Positions 1 to 6,438 of a stretch of 26,920 bases of DNA are shown here, one piece after another. The translations under genes and the position numbers were made by a program. The notes beneath the pieces are model-generated. The model ran no database searches, was not told the origin of the DNA, and saw only the letters and a list, made by a program, of their open reading frames with translations. This DNA is from JBFGCA01 sp041567315 (GTDB lineage Bacteria; Acidobacteriota; Thermoanaerobaculia; Multivoradales; JAHEKO01). The stretch is taken from assembly GCA_041567315.1 (NCBI GenBank), contig JBFGCA010000065.1:1-26920 (forward strand). The letters run 5' to 3'. The stretch's first letter is position 1. Every line of letters begins with the position of its first letter.

Positions 1-819
1 CGGGCCCTCGACCGCCTCGAACCAGTGCGGGGTGCCGGCCGGCACCACCACGACGTCACCGGCCGCCAGCCGCCGGCTGTCACCGCCGACGATCGCCGGG
101 CCCCGGATCTCGCCCGGGCCCTCGACCGCCGGCTCGGCGACCTCGCCGCCGGTCACGAAGTCGGCGCTGCCCTCGAGCACGTAGAAGACGTCGGTGTCGG
201 TGGTGTGGACCTCGGCCTTGCCGGGGCCCTCGCGGCGGCTCGCGTGGATCTTGTAGGCGCCGGTCTCGAGCAGCGGCCGGCCGACCGCGAAGGCCGCGCC
301 CACCTCGGCGCCGTCGAGGATGCTGGCCGCGGCCGGCATCGGGGCACTGTCGAGCGCCGCCGCCGCGGCGACCGCGATCTCTTCGTCCTGATCGGCGCTG
401 GCCGCGCCGCTGACCCCGATGCCGCCGACCACGGCGCCGTCGACCTTGAGCGGCACCCCGCCCTTGAGCGGCATCACGCGGCCGCCGCCGGCCAGACCCA
501 GCATCGCGGTGCGGCCCTGGTTGATGGCGTTCTCCAACACGCTGGTCGGGCGCTGGAAGAGGGCCGCGGTGCGCGCCTTGCCGATCGAGATCTCGGCCGC
601 CGCGGGGAAGGTGCCGGCCAGCCGCTCGAGCAGCACCGGGCGGCCGCCGGCGTCGACCACGGCGATGGCGCCGCCGGGGGCCCCCAGCCGCCCGGCCTCG
701 GCGACCGCGGCCTCCAGTGCCTGGCGCGCGACGGCGAGCGGCAGCTCCTGACCGGCGCCCGGCACGGCGGGGATCAGCAAGAGCAACGTCAGCAGGCGGA
801 TCGTTCGACGGGGTCGCAT
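1..819 (-). CDS. Secreted HbpS/GlcG-like protein fused to a cupin domain (3' end cut by window edge)
   Basis: The reading frame opens at ATG 819-817 and is still open at base 1, so 273 residues are visible and the C-terminus is missing. Residues 1-23 form a signal peptide (basic MRPRR, then a leucine-rich core ending near PGAGQ). Residues about 24-150 resemble the GlcG/HbpS (haem-binding, DUF336) fold: an early AVVDAGGRPVLLERLAG segment, then KARTAALFQRPTS, then a GGVPLKVDGAVVGGIGVSGA glycine strand. Residues about 175-273 are a cupin-like barrel, with HTTDTDVFYVLEGSADF and a later GDVVVVPAGTPHWF. A GAGGAG Shine-Dalgarno lies 7 bases before the ATG, which fixes the start. HbpS-type domains bind haem or small ligands outside the cell; the real ligand here is unknown. 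The gene diverges from the DM13-like gene across about 290 bases. Confidence 0.85.
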   Translation of the reverse strand, partial: MRPRRTIRLLTLLLLIPAVPGAGQELPLAVARQALEAAVAEAGRLGAPGGAIAVVDAGGRPVLLERLAGTFPAAAEISIGKARTAALFQRPTSVLENAINQGRTAMLGLAGGGRVMPLKGGVPLKVDGAVVGGIGVSGAASADQDEEIAVAAAAALDSAPMPAAASILDGAEVGAAFAVGRPLLETGAYKIHASRREGPGKAEVHTTDTDVFYVLEGSADFVTGGEVAEPAVEGPGEIRGPAIVGGDSRRLAAGDVVVVPAGTPHWFEAVEGP

Positions 820-913
820 GGCTGTCTCCTCGATGGGCTCCCTATGCGGATTGCCGTGTTCGTCTTTTCACGCTCGGGCCGGCCGCACTCTCCAACCCGC
901 GACCCGCCCGGCG

Positions 914-926
914 CCTTGGATGCCGG
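914..926 (-). promoter_or_regulatory. GCATCCAA motif, copy 1 (toward the HbpS-cupin gene)
   Basis: Read on the minus strand this is CCGGCATCCAAGG, about 95 bases before the HbpS-cupin start. The same 13 bases recur at 2364-2376, and a close variant lies at 972-987 facing the other way. The core GCATCCAA was seen only at these three places in the window, each in noncoding DNA and pointing at a gene. It could be an ECF -35-like element or an operator half; no matching -10 with constant spacing is obvious. Confidence 0.35.
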
Positions 927-971
927 CGGCGGGCGGCGGTTTCGGCGGCGCGGCGTGAAACCTCGGCCGCA

Positions 972-987
972 CCGCCGCATCCAAAGG
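972..987 (+). promoter_or_regulatory. GCATCCAA motif, copy 2 (toward the DM13-like gene)
   Basis: The plus strand reads CCGCCGCATCCAAAGG, about 130 bases before the DM13-like start. With copy 1 it forms an imperfect inverted repeat (CTTGGATG at 916-923 against CATCCAAAG at 978-986), so the two could also be arms of one divergent control region. The rest of the 820-1110 gap is GC-rich with no further clear promoter. Confidence 0.35.
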
Positions 988-1110
988 ACCGAACGGGCGG
1001 CCCGACGACCGCCATCGCCCTCCCGGGCCGGAGACCGCCGCCGGTGGTCAGTCCGGGCGGCGCGACAGACCGGCGAGCGACCTCGCCGTCACACTCGAGG
1101 AGGAAACCCG

Positions 1111-1509
1111 ATGCTCTCGAAACCCAGCAGGCTGATCGCCGCCGCCGCCCTCGTGGCGTTCGCCGCGGCGCCGCTGGCGGCCGCCACCAGCCACACCACC
1201 ACCCGGTTCCAGGGGCCCAAGGCCAACACCGGCACCGCCACCCACGCCGAGAACGGCGGCCACCACATGCTGACGCTGTCGGACGACTTCGTGGTCCCGG
1301 ACACTCCGGCGCCCCACTGGCAGGTGGTCGACGGCAAGGGCAACGTCTATCTGCTCAACCGGCTGGTGATCAAAGACGACAAGTACAACAAGACGATCAC
1401 CGTGCCCACCTACGTCGGCGACATCGCCAAGGTGCAGATCTGGTGCGCCTGGGCCGAGGTGCTCCTCGGCGAGGCCTCCTTCGGCAACAAGATCAAGCTG
1501 GCCCGCTAG
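1111..1509 (+). CDS. Small secreted DM13-like domain protein
   Basis: The protein has 132 residues. ATG 1111 follows a GAGGAGG Shine-Dalgarno 8-14 bases upstream, which decides the start against a much longer open frame that only mirrors the antisense HbpS gene. Residues 1-25 are a signal peptide (MLSKPSR then an alanine-rich core ending PLAAA). The mature part looks like the DM13 electron-transfer fold: a GTATHAENGGHHMLTLSDDF opening, TPAPHWQVVD, a central tyrosine/proline stretch (ITVPTYVGD), and the ending VQIWCAWAEVLLGEASF with the family's conserved IWC cysteine. DM13 proteins are extracytoplasmic and are proposed to take part in redox reactions through that cysteine; no partner is evident here. 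An intrinsic terminator follows 53 bases after the stop. The family call is by eye and moderate. Confidence 0.85.
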   Translation: MLSKPSRLIAAAALVAFAAAPLAAATSHTTTRFQGPKANTGTATHAENGGHHMLTLSDDFVVPDTPAPHWQVVDGKGNVYLLNRLVIKDDKYNKTITVPTYVGDIAKVQIWCAWAEVLLGEASFGNKIKLAR

Positions 1510-1561
1510 CCGGCGCCAGCCCCTCCGAGGACGCTCCGGACCCGCCGGAGCGATCCCCGTC

Positions 1562-1594
1562 AGCGGCCCTCCCCCCCAAGGGCCGCTTTTTTTT
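1562..1594 (+). terminator. Intrinsic terminator after the DM13-like gene
   Basis: A perfect 9-base stem (AGCGGCCCT at 1562-1570 against AGGGCCGCT at 1579-1587) encloses a C-rich 8-base loop. It runs into eight T residues at 1587-1594. This is the only textbook rho-independent terminator in the window. Confidence 0.9.
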
Positions 1595-1595
1595 C

Positions 1596-1625
1596 TTGAC
1601 CCGCGAACCCCGACGGGAGTATAAG
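1596..1625 (+). promoter_or_regulatory. Sigma-70-like promoter for the ECF sigma gene
   Basis: TTGACC at 1596-1601 and TATAAG at 1620-1625 are separated by 18 bases. This directly follows the terminator T-run and gives a leader of about 17 bases before ATG 1649. It suggests housekeeping-polymerase transcription of the sigma factor gene. Confidence 0.6.
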
Positions 1626-1648
1626 GACGTGCTCTCGGATCGGGTAAC

Positions 1649-2287
1649 ATGGTCGCCTCTTTGCAGTTGTCGCGCTCGGCCCCACCGTCCCGGCCCCCGG
1701 ACGACGAGCTGCTGAGCGGCCTGCGCCGCGGCGACGGGGCGGCTTTCGAAGCCCTGGTGCGCCGCGAGACCGGCCGCCTGCTGTGCACCTGCCGCCGCAT
1801 CCTGCGGCACGACGAAGAGGAGGCGAGGGACGCCGTCCAGGAGGCCTTCCTGACCGCCTTCCAGCGGCTCGACTCCTTCAAGGGCGACTGCCGGCTCTCC
1901 ACCTGGCTGTTCCGGATCGCGGTCAACGCGGCGCTGATGCGCCTGCGCTCCCGCCGCCGCCGGCCCGAGGGGGCGATCGACGAGCTGCTGCCGCGGTTCT
2001 ACGAGGACGGACACCGGCAGCTCCCCGAGGGCGACGACGGCATCCCCGAGCCCGAGGCGGTGCTCCGCCAGGCCGAGGCGCGGCGCGCCGTCCGCGAGTC
2101 GATCGACCGGCTCCCCGACGGCTACCGGACCGTCCTCCTGCTCCGCGACATCGAGGAGCGCAGCACCGAAGAGACCGCCGAGCTGCTGGGCGTCACCAAG
2201 ACCGCCGTCAAGCTCCGCCTCCACCGCGCCCGCCAGGCGCTGCGCGAGCTGCTGGTCGCCCGCCGCAACGACCTGCAGCCGAATTAG
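1649..2287 (+). CDS. RNA polymerase ECF sigma factor (RpoE-like)
   Basis: The protein has 212 residues. Region 2 spans about residues 35-105 and contains the LVRRETGRLLCTCRRIL helix, the core-binding DAVQEAFLTAFQRLDSFKG and the -10-reading STWLFRIAVNAALMRLRSRRR. A short acidic linker (about 106-145) leads to region 4 (about 148-205), with SIDRLPDGYRTVLLLRDIEE and the helix-turn-helix STEETAELLGVTKTAVKLRLHRARQAL. The length and order are standard for a small ECF factor that redirects RNA polymerase to an envelope or stress regulon. No anti-sigma gene lies beside it; downstream comes a nucleotidyltransferase after 127 bases. No good Shine-Dalgarno precedes ATG 1649, but the promoter just upstream supports this start. 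Confidence 0.95.
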   Translation: MVASLQLSRSAPPSRPPDDELLSGLRRGDGAAFEALVRRETGRLLCTCRRILRHDEEEARDAVQEAFLTAFQRLDSFKGDCRLSTWLFRIAVNAALMRLRSRRRRPEGAIDELLPRFYEDGHRQLPEGDDGIPEPEAVLRQAEARRAVRESIDRLPDGYRTVLLLRDIEERSTEETAELLGVTKTAVKLRLHRARQALRELLVARRNDLQPN

Positions 2288-2363
2288 CGGCCACCAGCGG
2301 CTGGTAGCGGGCGCCCCGGCCGGCGGCGGCGGCGCTCGAGCTGGCGAAACGCCGCGCCACCTG

Positions 2364-2376
2364 CCGGCATCCAAGG
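2364..2376 (+). promoter_or_regulatory. GCATCCAA motif, copy 3 (toward the guanylyltransferase-esterase-MscS operon)
   Basis: CCGGCATCCAAGG lies about 40 bases before ATG 2415, in the 127-base gap after the ECF sigma gene. It is identical over 13 bases to copy 1 at 914-926 on the other strand. Its position would suit a -35-like element for the three-gene operon that follows. Confidence 0.4.
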
Positions 2377-2414
2377 CCGCGGACGACCTTGGACACTCGG
2401 CAGGGAGGCGCGAC

Positions 2415-3470
2415 ATGGGCAACCACCACCGCTGGGCGATCGTGCTCGCGGCCGGCGACGGCAGCCGGGTGGCCGGGCTGACCCGCGACCGTCACGGCGT
2501 TGCCGTTCCCAAGCAGTTCTGCCGCCCGGGCTCGGGGCCGTCGCTGTTCGCCAGGGCGCTGTCCCGGGCGCGCCGCGTGGCGCCGCCCGAGCGGGTGACG
2601 GCGATCGTCGCCCGCCCGCACTGGCCATGGTGGACGGCCGAGGTCGCCTCCCTGCCGCCGCGCAACGTAGTCGTCCAGCCCGCCAACCGCGGCACCGCCG
2701 CCGGCGTGCTGCTGCCGGCGCTTGCCATCCTCGAGCGCGATCCCGAGGCCGAGATCCTGGTGCTGCCCTCCGACCACTCCGTCGAGCGCGAGGAGCGTCT
2801 CGCCGCGGCCGCCGCGGTCGCCTTTGCGGCGATCGGGCAGGACCCCGGCCGGCTGGTCCTGCTCGGCATCGAGCCGGAGAGCGCCGACGCCGGCTACGGC
2901 TGGGTGCTGCCCGGAACCGGGGTCAACGGCGGCCCCCGGACGGTCGAGCGCTTTGTAGAAAAGCCCGGCGTCGAGCAGGCGGCCGCGCTCCGGGCGAGCG
3001 GCGCACTGTGGAACAGCTTTCTGCTCGCCGCCCGCGGCTCGACGCTGCTCGAGCTGGCGCGCGGGCGCCTGCCGGGAACGGCGGCGGCGCTCGAGACCGC
3101 ATGGCGGCAGCCGTGGCGGCGCCGGCCGGCGGCCCTGGAGCGCGCCTACGAGACCCTGCCCGGCGAGGACTTCTCGCGCCGCCTGCTGGAGGGCGCCGAG
3201 GACCGGCTGCTGGTGGTCCCGGTCGAGCCCTGCGGCTGGGACGACCTGGGGACCCCGGAGCGGGTGACGCGCCGGGTCGGCCGGCTGGTGCCGCCCGAGC
3301 CGCCGGCCCAGGACCTGCCCTTCGCGGCGACCGCGATTCCGGCCGGGGTCCCACCGGCGCGGGCGACCTGGCTGTCGGGCGCCGGTCTGGGCTCCGGGCT
3401 CCGCTACGCGGCCCGGTCGCTGGGGCCGGCGCTGGCCGGCCGGCCGGCCGTCCGCGGCACGGTCCCATGA
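2415..3470 (+). CDS. Mannose-1-phosphate guanylyltransferase-like sugar nucleotidyltransferase
   Basis: The protein has 351 residues. It opens with the nucleotidyltransferase signature WAIVLAAGDGSRV (about 7-19) and the PKQFC lysine motif (about 33-37). The acceptor region VVQPANRGTAAGVLLPALAI (about 83-102) and the metal/nucleotide-site LPSDHSVE (about 117-124) follow, then GYGWVLPG, VERFVEKPG and the ALWNSFLLAA motif. These are hallmarks of GDP-mannose-forming enzymes (mannose-1-phosphate + GTP), in the cytoplasm. The left-handed-helix isomerase region of the bifunctional ManC type is absent. An AGGGAGG Shine-Dalgarno lies before ATG 2415. The stop overlaps the next start as ATGA, so translation is probably coupled. 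Exact sugar and nucleotide specificity cannot be read from sequence alone. Confidence 0.9.
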   Translation: MGNHHRWAIVLAAGDGSRVAGLTRDRHGVAVPKQFCRPGSGPSLFARALSRARRVAPPERVTAIVARPHWPWWTAEVASLPPRNVVVQPANRGTAAGVLLPALAILERDPEAEILVLPSDHSVEREERLAAAAAVAFAAIGQDPGRLVLLGIEPESADAGYGWVLPGTGVNGGPRTVERFVEKPGVEQAAALRASGALWNSFLLAARGSTLLELARGRLPGTAAALETAWRQPWRRRPAALERAYETLPGEDFSRRLLEGAEDRLLVVPVEPCGWDDLGTPERVTRRVGRLVPPEPPAQDLPFAATAIPAGVPPARATWLSGAGLGSGLRYAARSLGPALAGRPAVRGTVP

Positions 3471-4609
3471 ATCAGCCAACACAGAGCCGGACCCCACAGG
3501 ATCGGACCTCGGGGGGCCGGCCCACCGCCGCCCTCGAGATCGCCGTCCACTACCCGGCCGGGAGCGGCGAGCTGCGGCTGCGGACCGAGCTCGACTGGGA
3601 GCGGGACCTCGAGCCCGACGCGGTCTCGCCCGACGGCACCCGGCACCTGTTCCGGGTCCCCTTCGCCGGCACCCACCTCTATTTCAAGCCCGTGCTGGCC
3701 GCCGGCCCCGAGACCCGCTGGTCGGTAGGCGAGAACTTCCTGGCGGTGGCGGCGGGTCCGCGGCCCCGCGAGGTCTATCCATACTTCTTCGCCGACCCGA
3801 CCTGCAGCGCCTGCGAGCTGCGCGAGCTGCCGTCGCCGGCCGGCTGCAAGCACCACTACCGGGTCTTCTACCCGCCCGGCTACGCAGAGAACACCCTCAA
3901 GCGCTACCCGGTGCTCTACATGCAGGACGGGCAGAACCTGTTCTTCCCGGACGAGGCCTACCTGGGGCGGCACTGGCGGATCGCCGAGACCCTCCAGTTG
4001 CTGACCGGCATGAACGCGCTGCGCGAGGTGATCGTGGTCGGCGTCTATCCCGAGGACCGGATGCGCCAGTACACGGCCGACGGCTACGAGCCCTACGGGC
4101 GCTTCCTGGTCGAGACCCTCAAGCCGGCGATCGACGCCGAGCACCGGACCCTCACCGATCCGGCCCACACCGGGTTGATGGGCTCGTCGCTGGGCGGGGT
4201 GGTGTCCTTCTACCTGGCCTGGCAGTGGCCCGAGGTCTTCGGTCTGGCGGCCTGCCTGTCGTCCACCTTCGGCTACCGCGACGACCTGCGCCGGCGGGTG
4301 GCCGCCGAGCCGCGCCGGCCGCTCCGCCTCTACCTCGACAGCGGCTGGCCCGGCGACAACTACGAGGTCACCCGCGACCTCGCCGACCTGCTGGTCGAGC
4401 GCGGCTACCGGCGGGGCAGCGACATGCTCTATCTCGCCTTCCCCCACGCCGCCCACGACGAGACCGCCTGGTCGATGCGCTGCCACATCCCCTTCCAGTT
4501 CCTGTTCGCGGGCGAGGCACGCAACGGGCGGGGACCGGCGGCGGTGGCGGCCGCGGCACCGATCCGGCGGGTCGCCCGGCCACGGCCGGCGAGGACCGCC
4601 AGCCGGTGA
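3467..4609 (+). CDS. Alpha/beta-hydrolase, putative esterase (esterase D / enterochelin-esterase type)
   Basis: The protein has 380 residues and starts at ATG 3467 inside the previous stop (ATGA). The N-terminal 120 residues are beta-rich (HLFRVPFAGTHLYFKPVL) and resemble the N-terminal sandwich of enterochelin-esterase-like proteins. The hydrolase domain starts near YRVFYPPGY, continues with YPVLYMQDGQNLF, and has the nucleophile elbow GSSLGG with Ser about 241. An acid candidate is in LYLDSGWPGDNYE, and the likely catalytic His lies in FPHAAHDETAW. Family members hydrolyse esters of sugars, siderophores or acyl-thiols. No signal peptide is visible, so it is probably cytoplasmic. The C-terminal 30 residues are an Arg/Ala/Pro tail. 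It sits between a sugar nucleotidyltransferase and an ion channel with 4-base overlaps on both sides; the substrate is unknown. Confidence 0.88.
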   Translation: MNQPTQSRTPQDRTSGGRPTAALEIAVHYPAGSGELRLRTELDWERDLEPDAVSPDGTRHLFRVPFAGTHLYFKPVLAAGPETRWSVGENFLAVAAGPRPREVYPYFFADPTCSACELRELPSPAGCKHHYRVFYPPGYAENTLKRYPVLYMQDGQNLFFPDEAYLGRHWRIAETLQLLTGMNALREVIVVGVYPEDRMRQYTADGYEPYGRFLVETLKPAIDAEHRTLTDPAHTGLMGSSLGGVVSFYLAWQWPEVFGLAACLSSTFGYRDDLRRRVAAEPRRPLRLYLDSGWPGDNYEVTRDLADLLVERGYRRGSDMLYLAFPHAAHDETAWSMRCHIPFQFLFAGEARNGRGPAAVAAAAPIRRVARPRPARTASR

Positions 4610-6174
4610 ACGCCGCCGCGGCGGCGGCCGGGATCGTCCTCCTGGCGGCGGCCCTCCACTGGGGCCTGCGGCGTCTCAGCCGCCGGCTGCCGCTGTGGCT
4701 GGCGCGGCTCGAGGCCGCCGGCGGATCGCCACAGGTCGCGGTCGAGGACCTCTGGCGGCGGCGCCTGGGCGTCGCCTTCCTGATCCCCAAGACCGCCGTC
4801 TGGATGGCGGCCGTCTGGGCGCTGGCGGCGGTGCTGCCGGCCCTCGAGCGTCTTAGCGGCAGGGTGCTGGCGGCGGCGCGGACGGCGCTCGCCGGCGAGA
4901 TCCCGCTGGGCGACGCCTCCTTCACCCTCGGCGAGCTGCTGCTGGTGCCGGCCCTGCTCGGGCTGCTATGGATCGCCGTCGGGCTGCTGGTCGGCTTCGT
5001 CCGCCTCAACCTGGCGCGGGTGCTGGGGCCGGGCGCCGACCTGCCCGACAATCTGCTGACCCTGCTGCGCTACGCGCTGCTCGCCGGCGGCGCGATCCTG
5101 GTCTTCTCCAGCCGCGGCATCGACGTCCGCACGCTGCTGGTGGCGGCCAGCGTGCTCGGCGTCGGCATCGGCTTCGGTCTGCAGAACATCGCCAACAACT
5201 TCGTGAGCGGCATCCTCATCGGCCTCGAGCGGCCGATCAGGACCGGCGACTTCGTCAAGGTCGGCGAGTTCACCGGCACGGTGCAGCGGGTCGGGGCGCG
5301 CAGCACGGCGGTCACCACGCTGGACCGGGTGACCATCCTGGTGCCCAACTCGCGCATCCTCGAGACCGAGGTCGTCAACTGGTCCTACGGCGACCCCCGC
5401 TGCCGTCTGCACGTGCCGGTGGCGGTGGCCTACGGATCGCACCTCGCCCGGGTGCGGGCGGCGCTGCTCGAGGCCGCCGCCTCGCTGCCGCGGCTGCTCC
5501 GCGATCCACGGCCCGAGGTGCAGTTCCTGGGCTTCGGCGACAGCGGGCTGGAGCTCGAGCTGCTGGCCTGGATCGCCGATCCCCGCCAGCAGAACCCGAT
5601 CCGCAGCGACCTGTGCTTCGCCGTCGACGCCGCCTTCCGGCGCTACGGCATCGAGGTCCCGTTCCCGCAGCGCGACCTCCACCTGCGCTCCCCGGTCCTC
5701 GACCAGCTGGTCGACGCCGCCCGCCTGCGGCTGGCGGAGGAGGCCGGCGCCGAGGCGGCCGCCCTGGCCGGCGCCGCGCCGCCGCGACAGGTGGCGACCC
5801 CGGAGCTCCCCCGCATCGAACCGGCCGCGCACGACGAGGCCTCGCTGGCGGCGCTGGTCGAGCGCCTGCGGGGTCCGGGCGGGGTGGCGATCGCCGACCG
5901 GCGGCATCTGCTGACCCTCCACCGGCACTGCTTCCTGGGCCGCGAGCTGGTCGACTGGCTGGTGCGCGAGGAGAGCCTGACCCGCTCCGAGGCGGTCGCG
6001 GTCGGGGGGCTGCTCGCCGAGCGGCGGCTGCTGCACCACGTCCTCGACGAGCATCCGTTCCTCGACAGCGGCTACTTCTACCGCTTCTACGCCGACGAGG
6101 CGGTTGCGCCGGCGGTCTCCGCTTCCGATGCGGCCGCCGGGGCAGCGACCGAGCCCGCCCCGACGGCGGGCTGA
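4606..6174 (+). CDS. MscS-type mechanosensitive channel with a C-terminal DEP domain
   Basis: GTG 4606 is chosen because it overlaps the previous stop (GTGA) and has GAGGA 10 bases upstream; it gives 522 residues. Five hydrophobic segments are visible at about 2-20, 55-80, 106-136, 149-170 and 176-207. The last carries the pore-helix pattern VGIGFGLQNIANNFVSGILI typical of MscS. The beta domain follows (about 208-270, GDFVKVGEFTGTVQRVGARS and VPNSRILETEVVNWS), then the alpha/beta vestibule up to VPFPQRDLHL. After an Ala-rich linker, residues about 410-500 fit a DEP domain: CFLGRELVDWLVREE, TRSEAVAVGGLLAERRLLHHV and FLDSGYFYRFY. MscS channels release solutes on membrane tension. DEP domains in other proteins mediate membrane or partner docking, so the fusion suggests an added regulatory input (inference). 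Confidence 0.93.
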   Translation: MNAAAAAAGIVLLAAALHWGLRRLSRRLPLWLARLEAAGGSPQVAVEDLWRRRLGVAFLIPKTAVWMAAVWALAAVLPALERLSGRVLAAARTALAGEIPLGDASFTLGELLLVPALLGLLWIAVGLLVGFVRLNLARVLGPGADLPDNLLTLLRYALLAGGAILVFSSRGIDVRTLLVAASVLGVGIGFGLQNIANNFVSGILIGLERPIRTGDFVKVGEFTGTVQRVGARSTAVTTLDRVTILVPNSRILETEVVNWSYGDPRCRLHVPVAVAYGSHLARVRAALLEAAASLPRLLRDPRPEVQFLGFGDSGLELELLAWIADPRQQNPIRSDLCFAVDAAFRRYGIEVPFPQRDLHLRSPVLDQLVDAARLRLAEEAGAEAAALAGAAPPRQVATPELPRIEPAAHDEASLAALVERLRGPGGVAIADRRHLLTLHRHCFLGRELVDWLVREESLTRSEAVAVGGLLAERRLLHHVLDEHPFLDSGYFYRFYADEAVAPAVSASDAAAGAATEPAPTAG

Positions 6175-6188
6175 GCGACGGCCCTAGT

Positions 6189-6341
6189 CCGTGGTGGAAG
6201 TCGGTCGGGTCGGCTGGCGAGCGCGGCGGGGCCGGATGCCAGGCGACGCGACGCAGGCAATGCCGGGCCATTGTCGAGGAGCGGCAACGCCGCAGACGGC
6301 TTCGCCCCGCCGCCGGACGGGCGGGCGGACTTCCACCACGG
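6189..6341. repeat. Inverted repeat in the gap between the MscS-DEP and phosphodiesterase genes
   Basis: CCGTGGTGGAAGTC at 6189-6202 is perfectly inverted at 6328-6341, with 125 bases between the arms. Shorter matching GC blocks lie inside (GCGGCGGGGC-like), so a long imperfect hairpin is possible. The arms lie in the 264-base gap 6175-6438 between convergent genes, where no coding signal is seen. It could be a remnant small mobile element or a bidirectional structured 3' end; there is no U-tract. Confidence 0.5.
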
Positions 6342-6438
6342 GCTGTTAGAGGCGGGCCGACCGGCGCCGTCACACGCCCGCACACCGACCGGCAGACCGC
6401 CGCGCGGGCCGCTTGTCGGCAGAGGCGTCAGAACCGGT

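Noticed and set aside
25..1110. Long plus-strand open frame reading into the DM13-like gene
   Set aside because: It is the antisense of the HbpS-cupin gene, has Arg/Gly/Ala low-complexity composition, and the real start at 1111 has a strong Shine-Dalgarno and signal peptide.
2208..3497. 429-residue minus-strand open frame opposite the guanylyltransferase
   Set aside because: Shadow of the real gene: composition is Arg/Gly/Pro-rich, no motif is recognisable, and the plus strand has clear catalytic motifs.
4225..4605. N-terminal extension of the MscS frame
   Set aside because: It runs through the esterase gene out of frame, is Arg/Pro-rich and contains no membrane segment; GTG 4606 overlaps the esterase stop.
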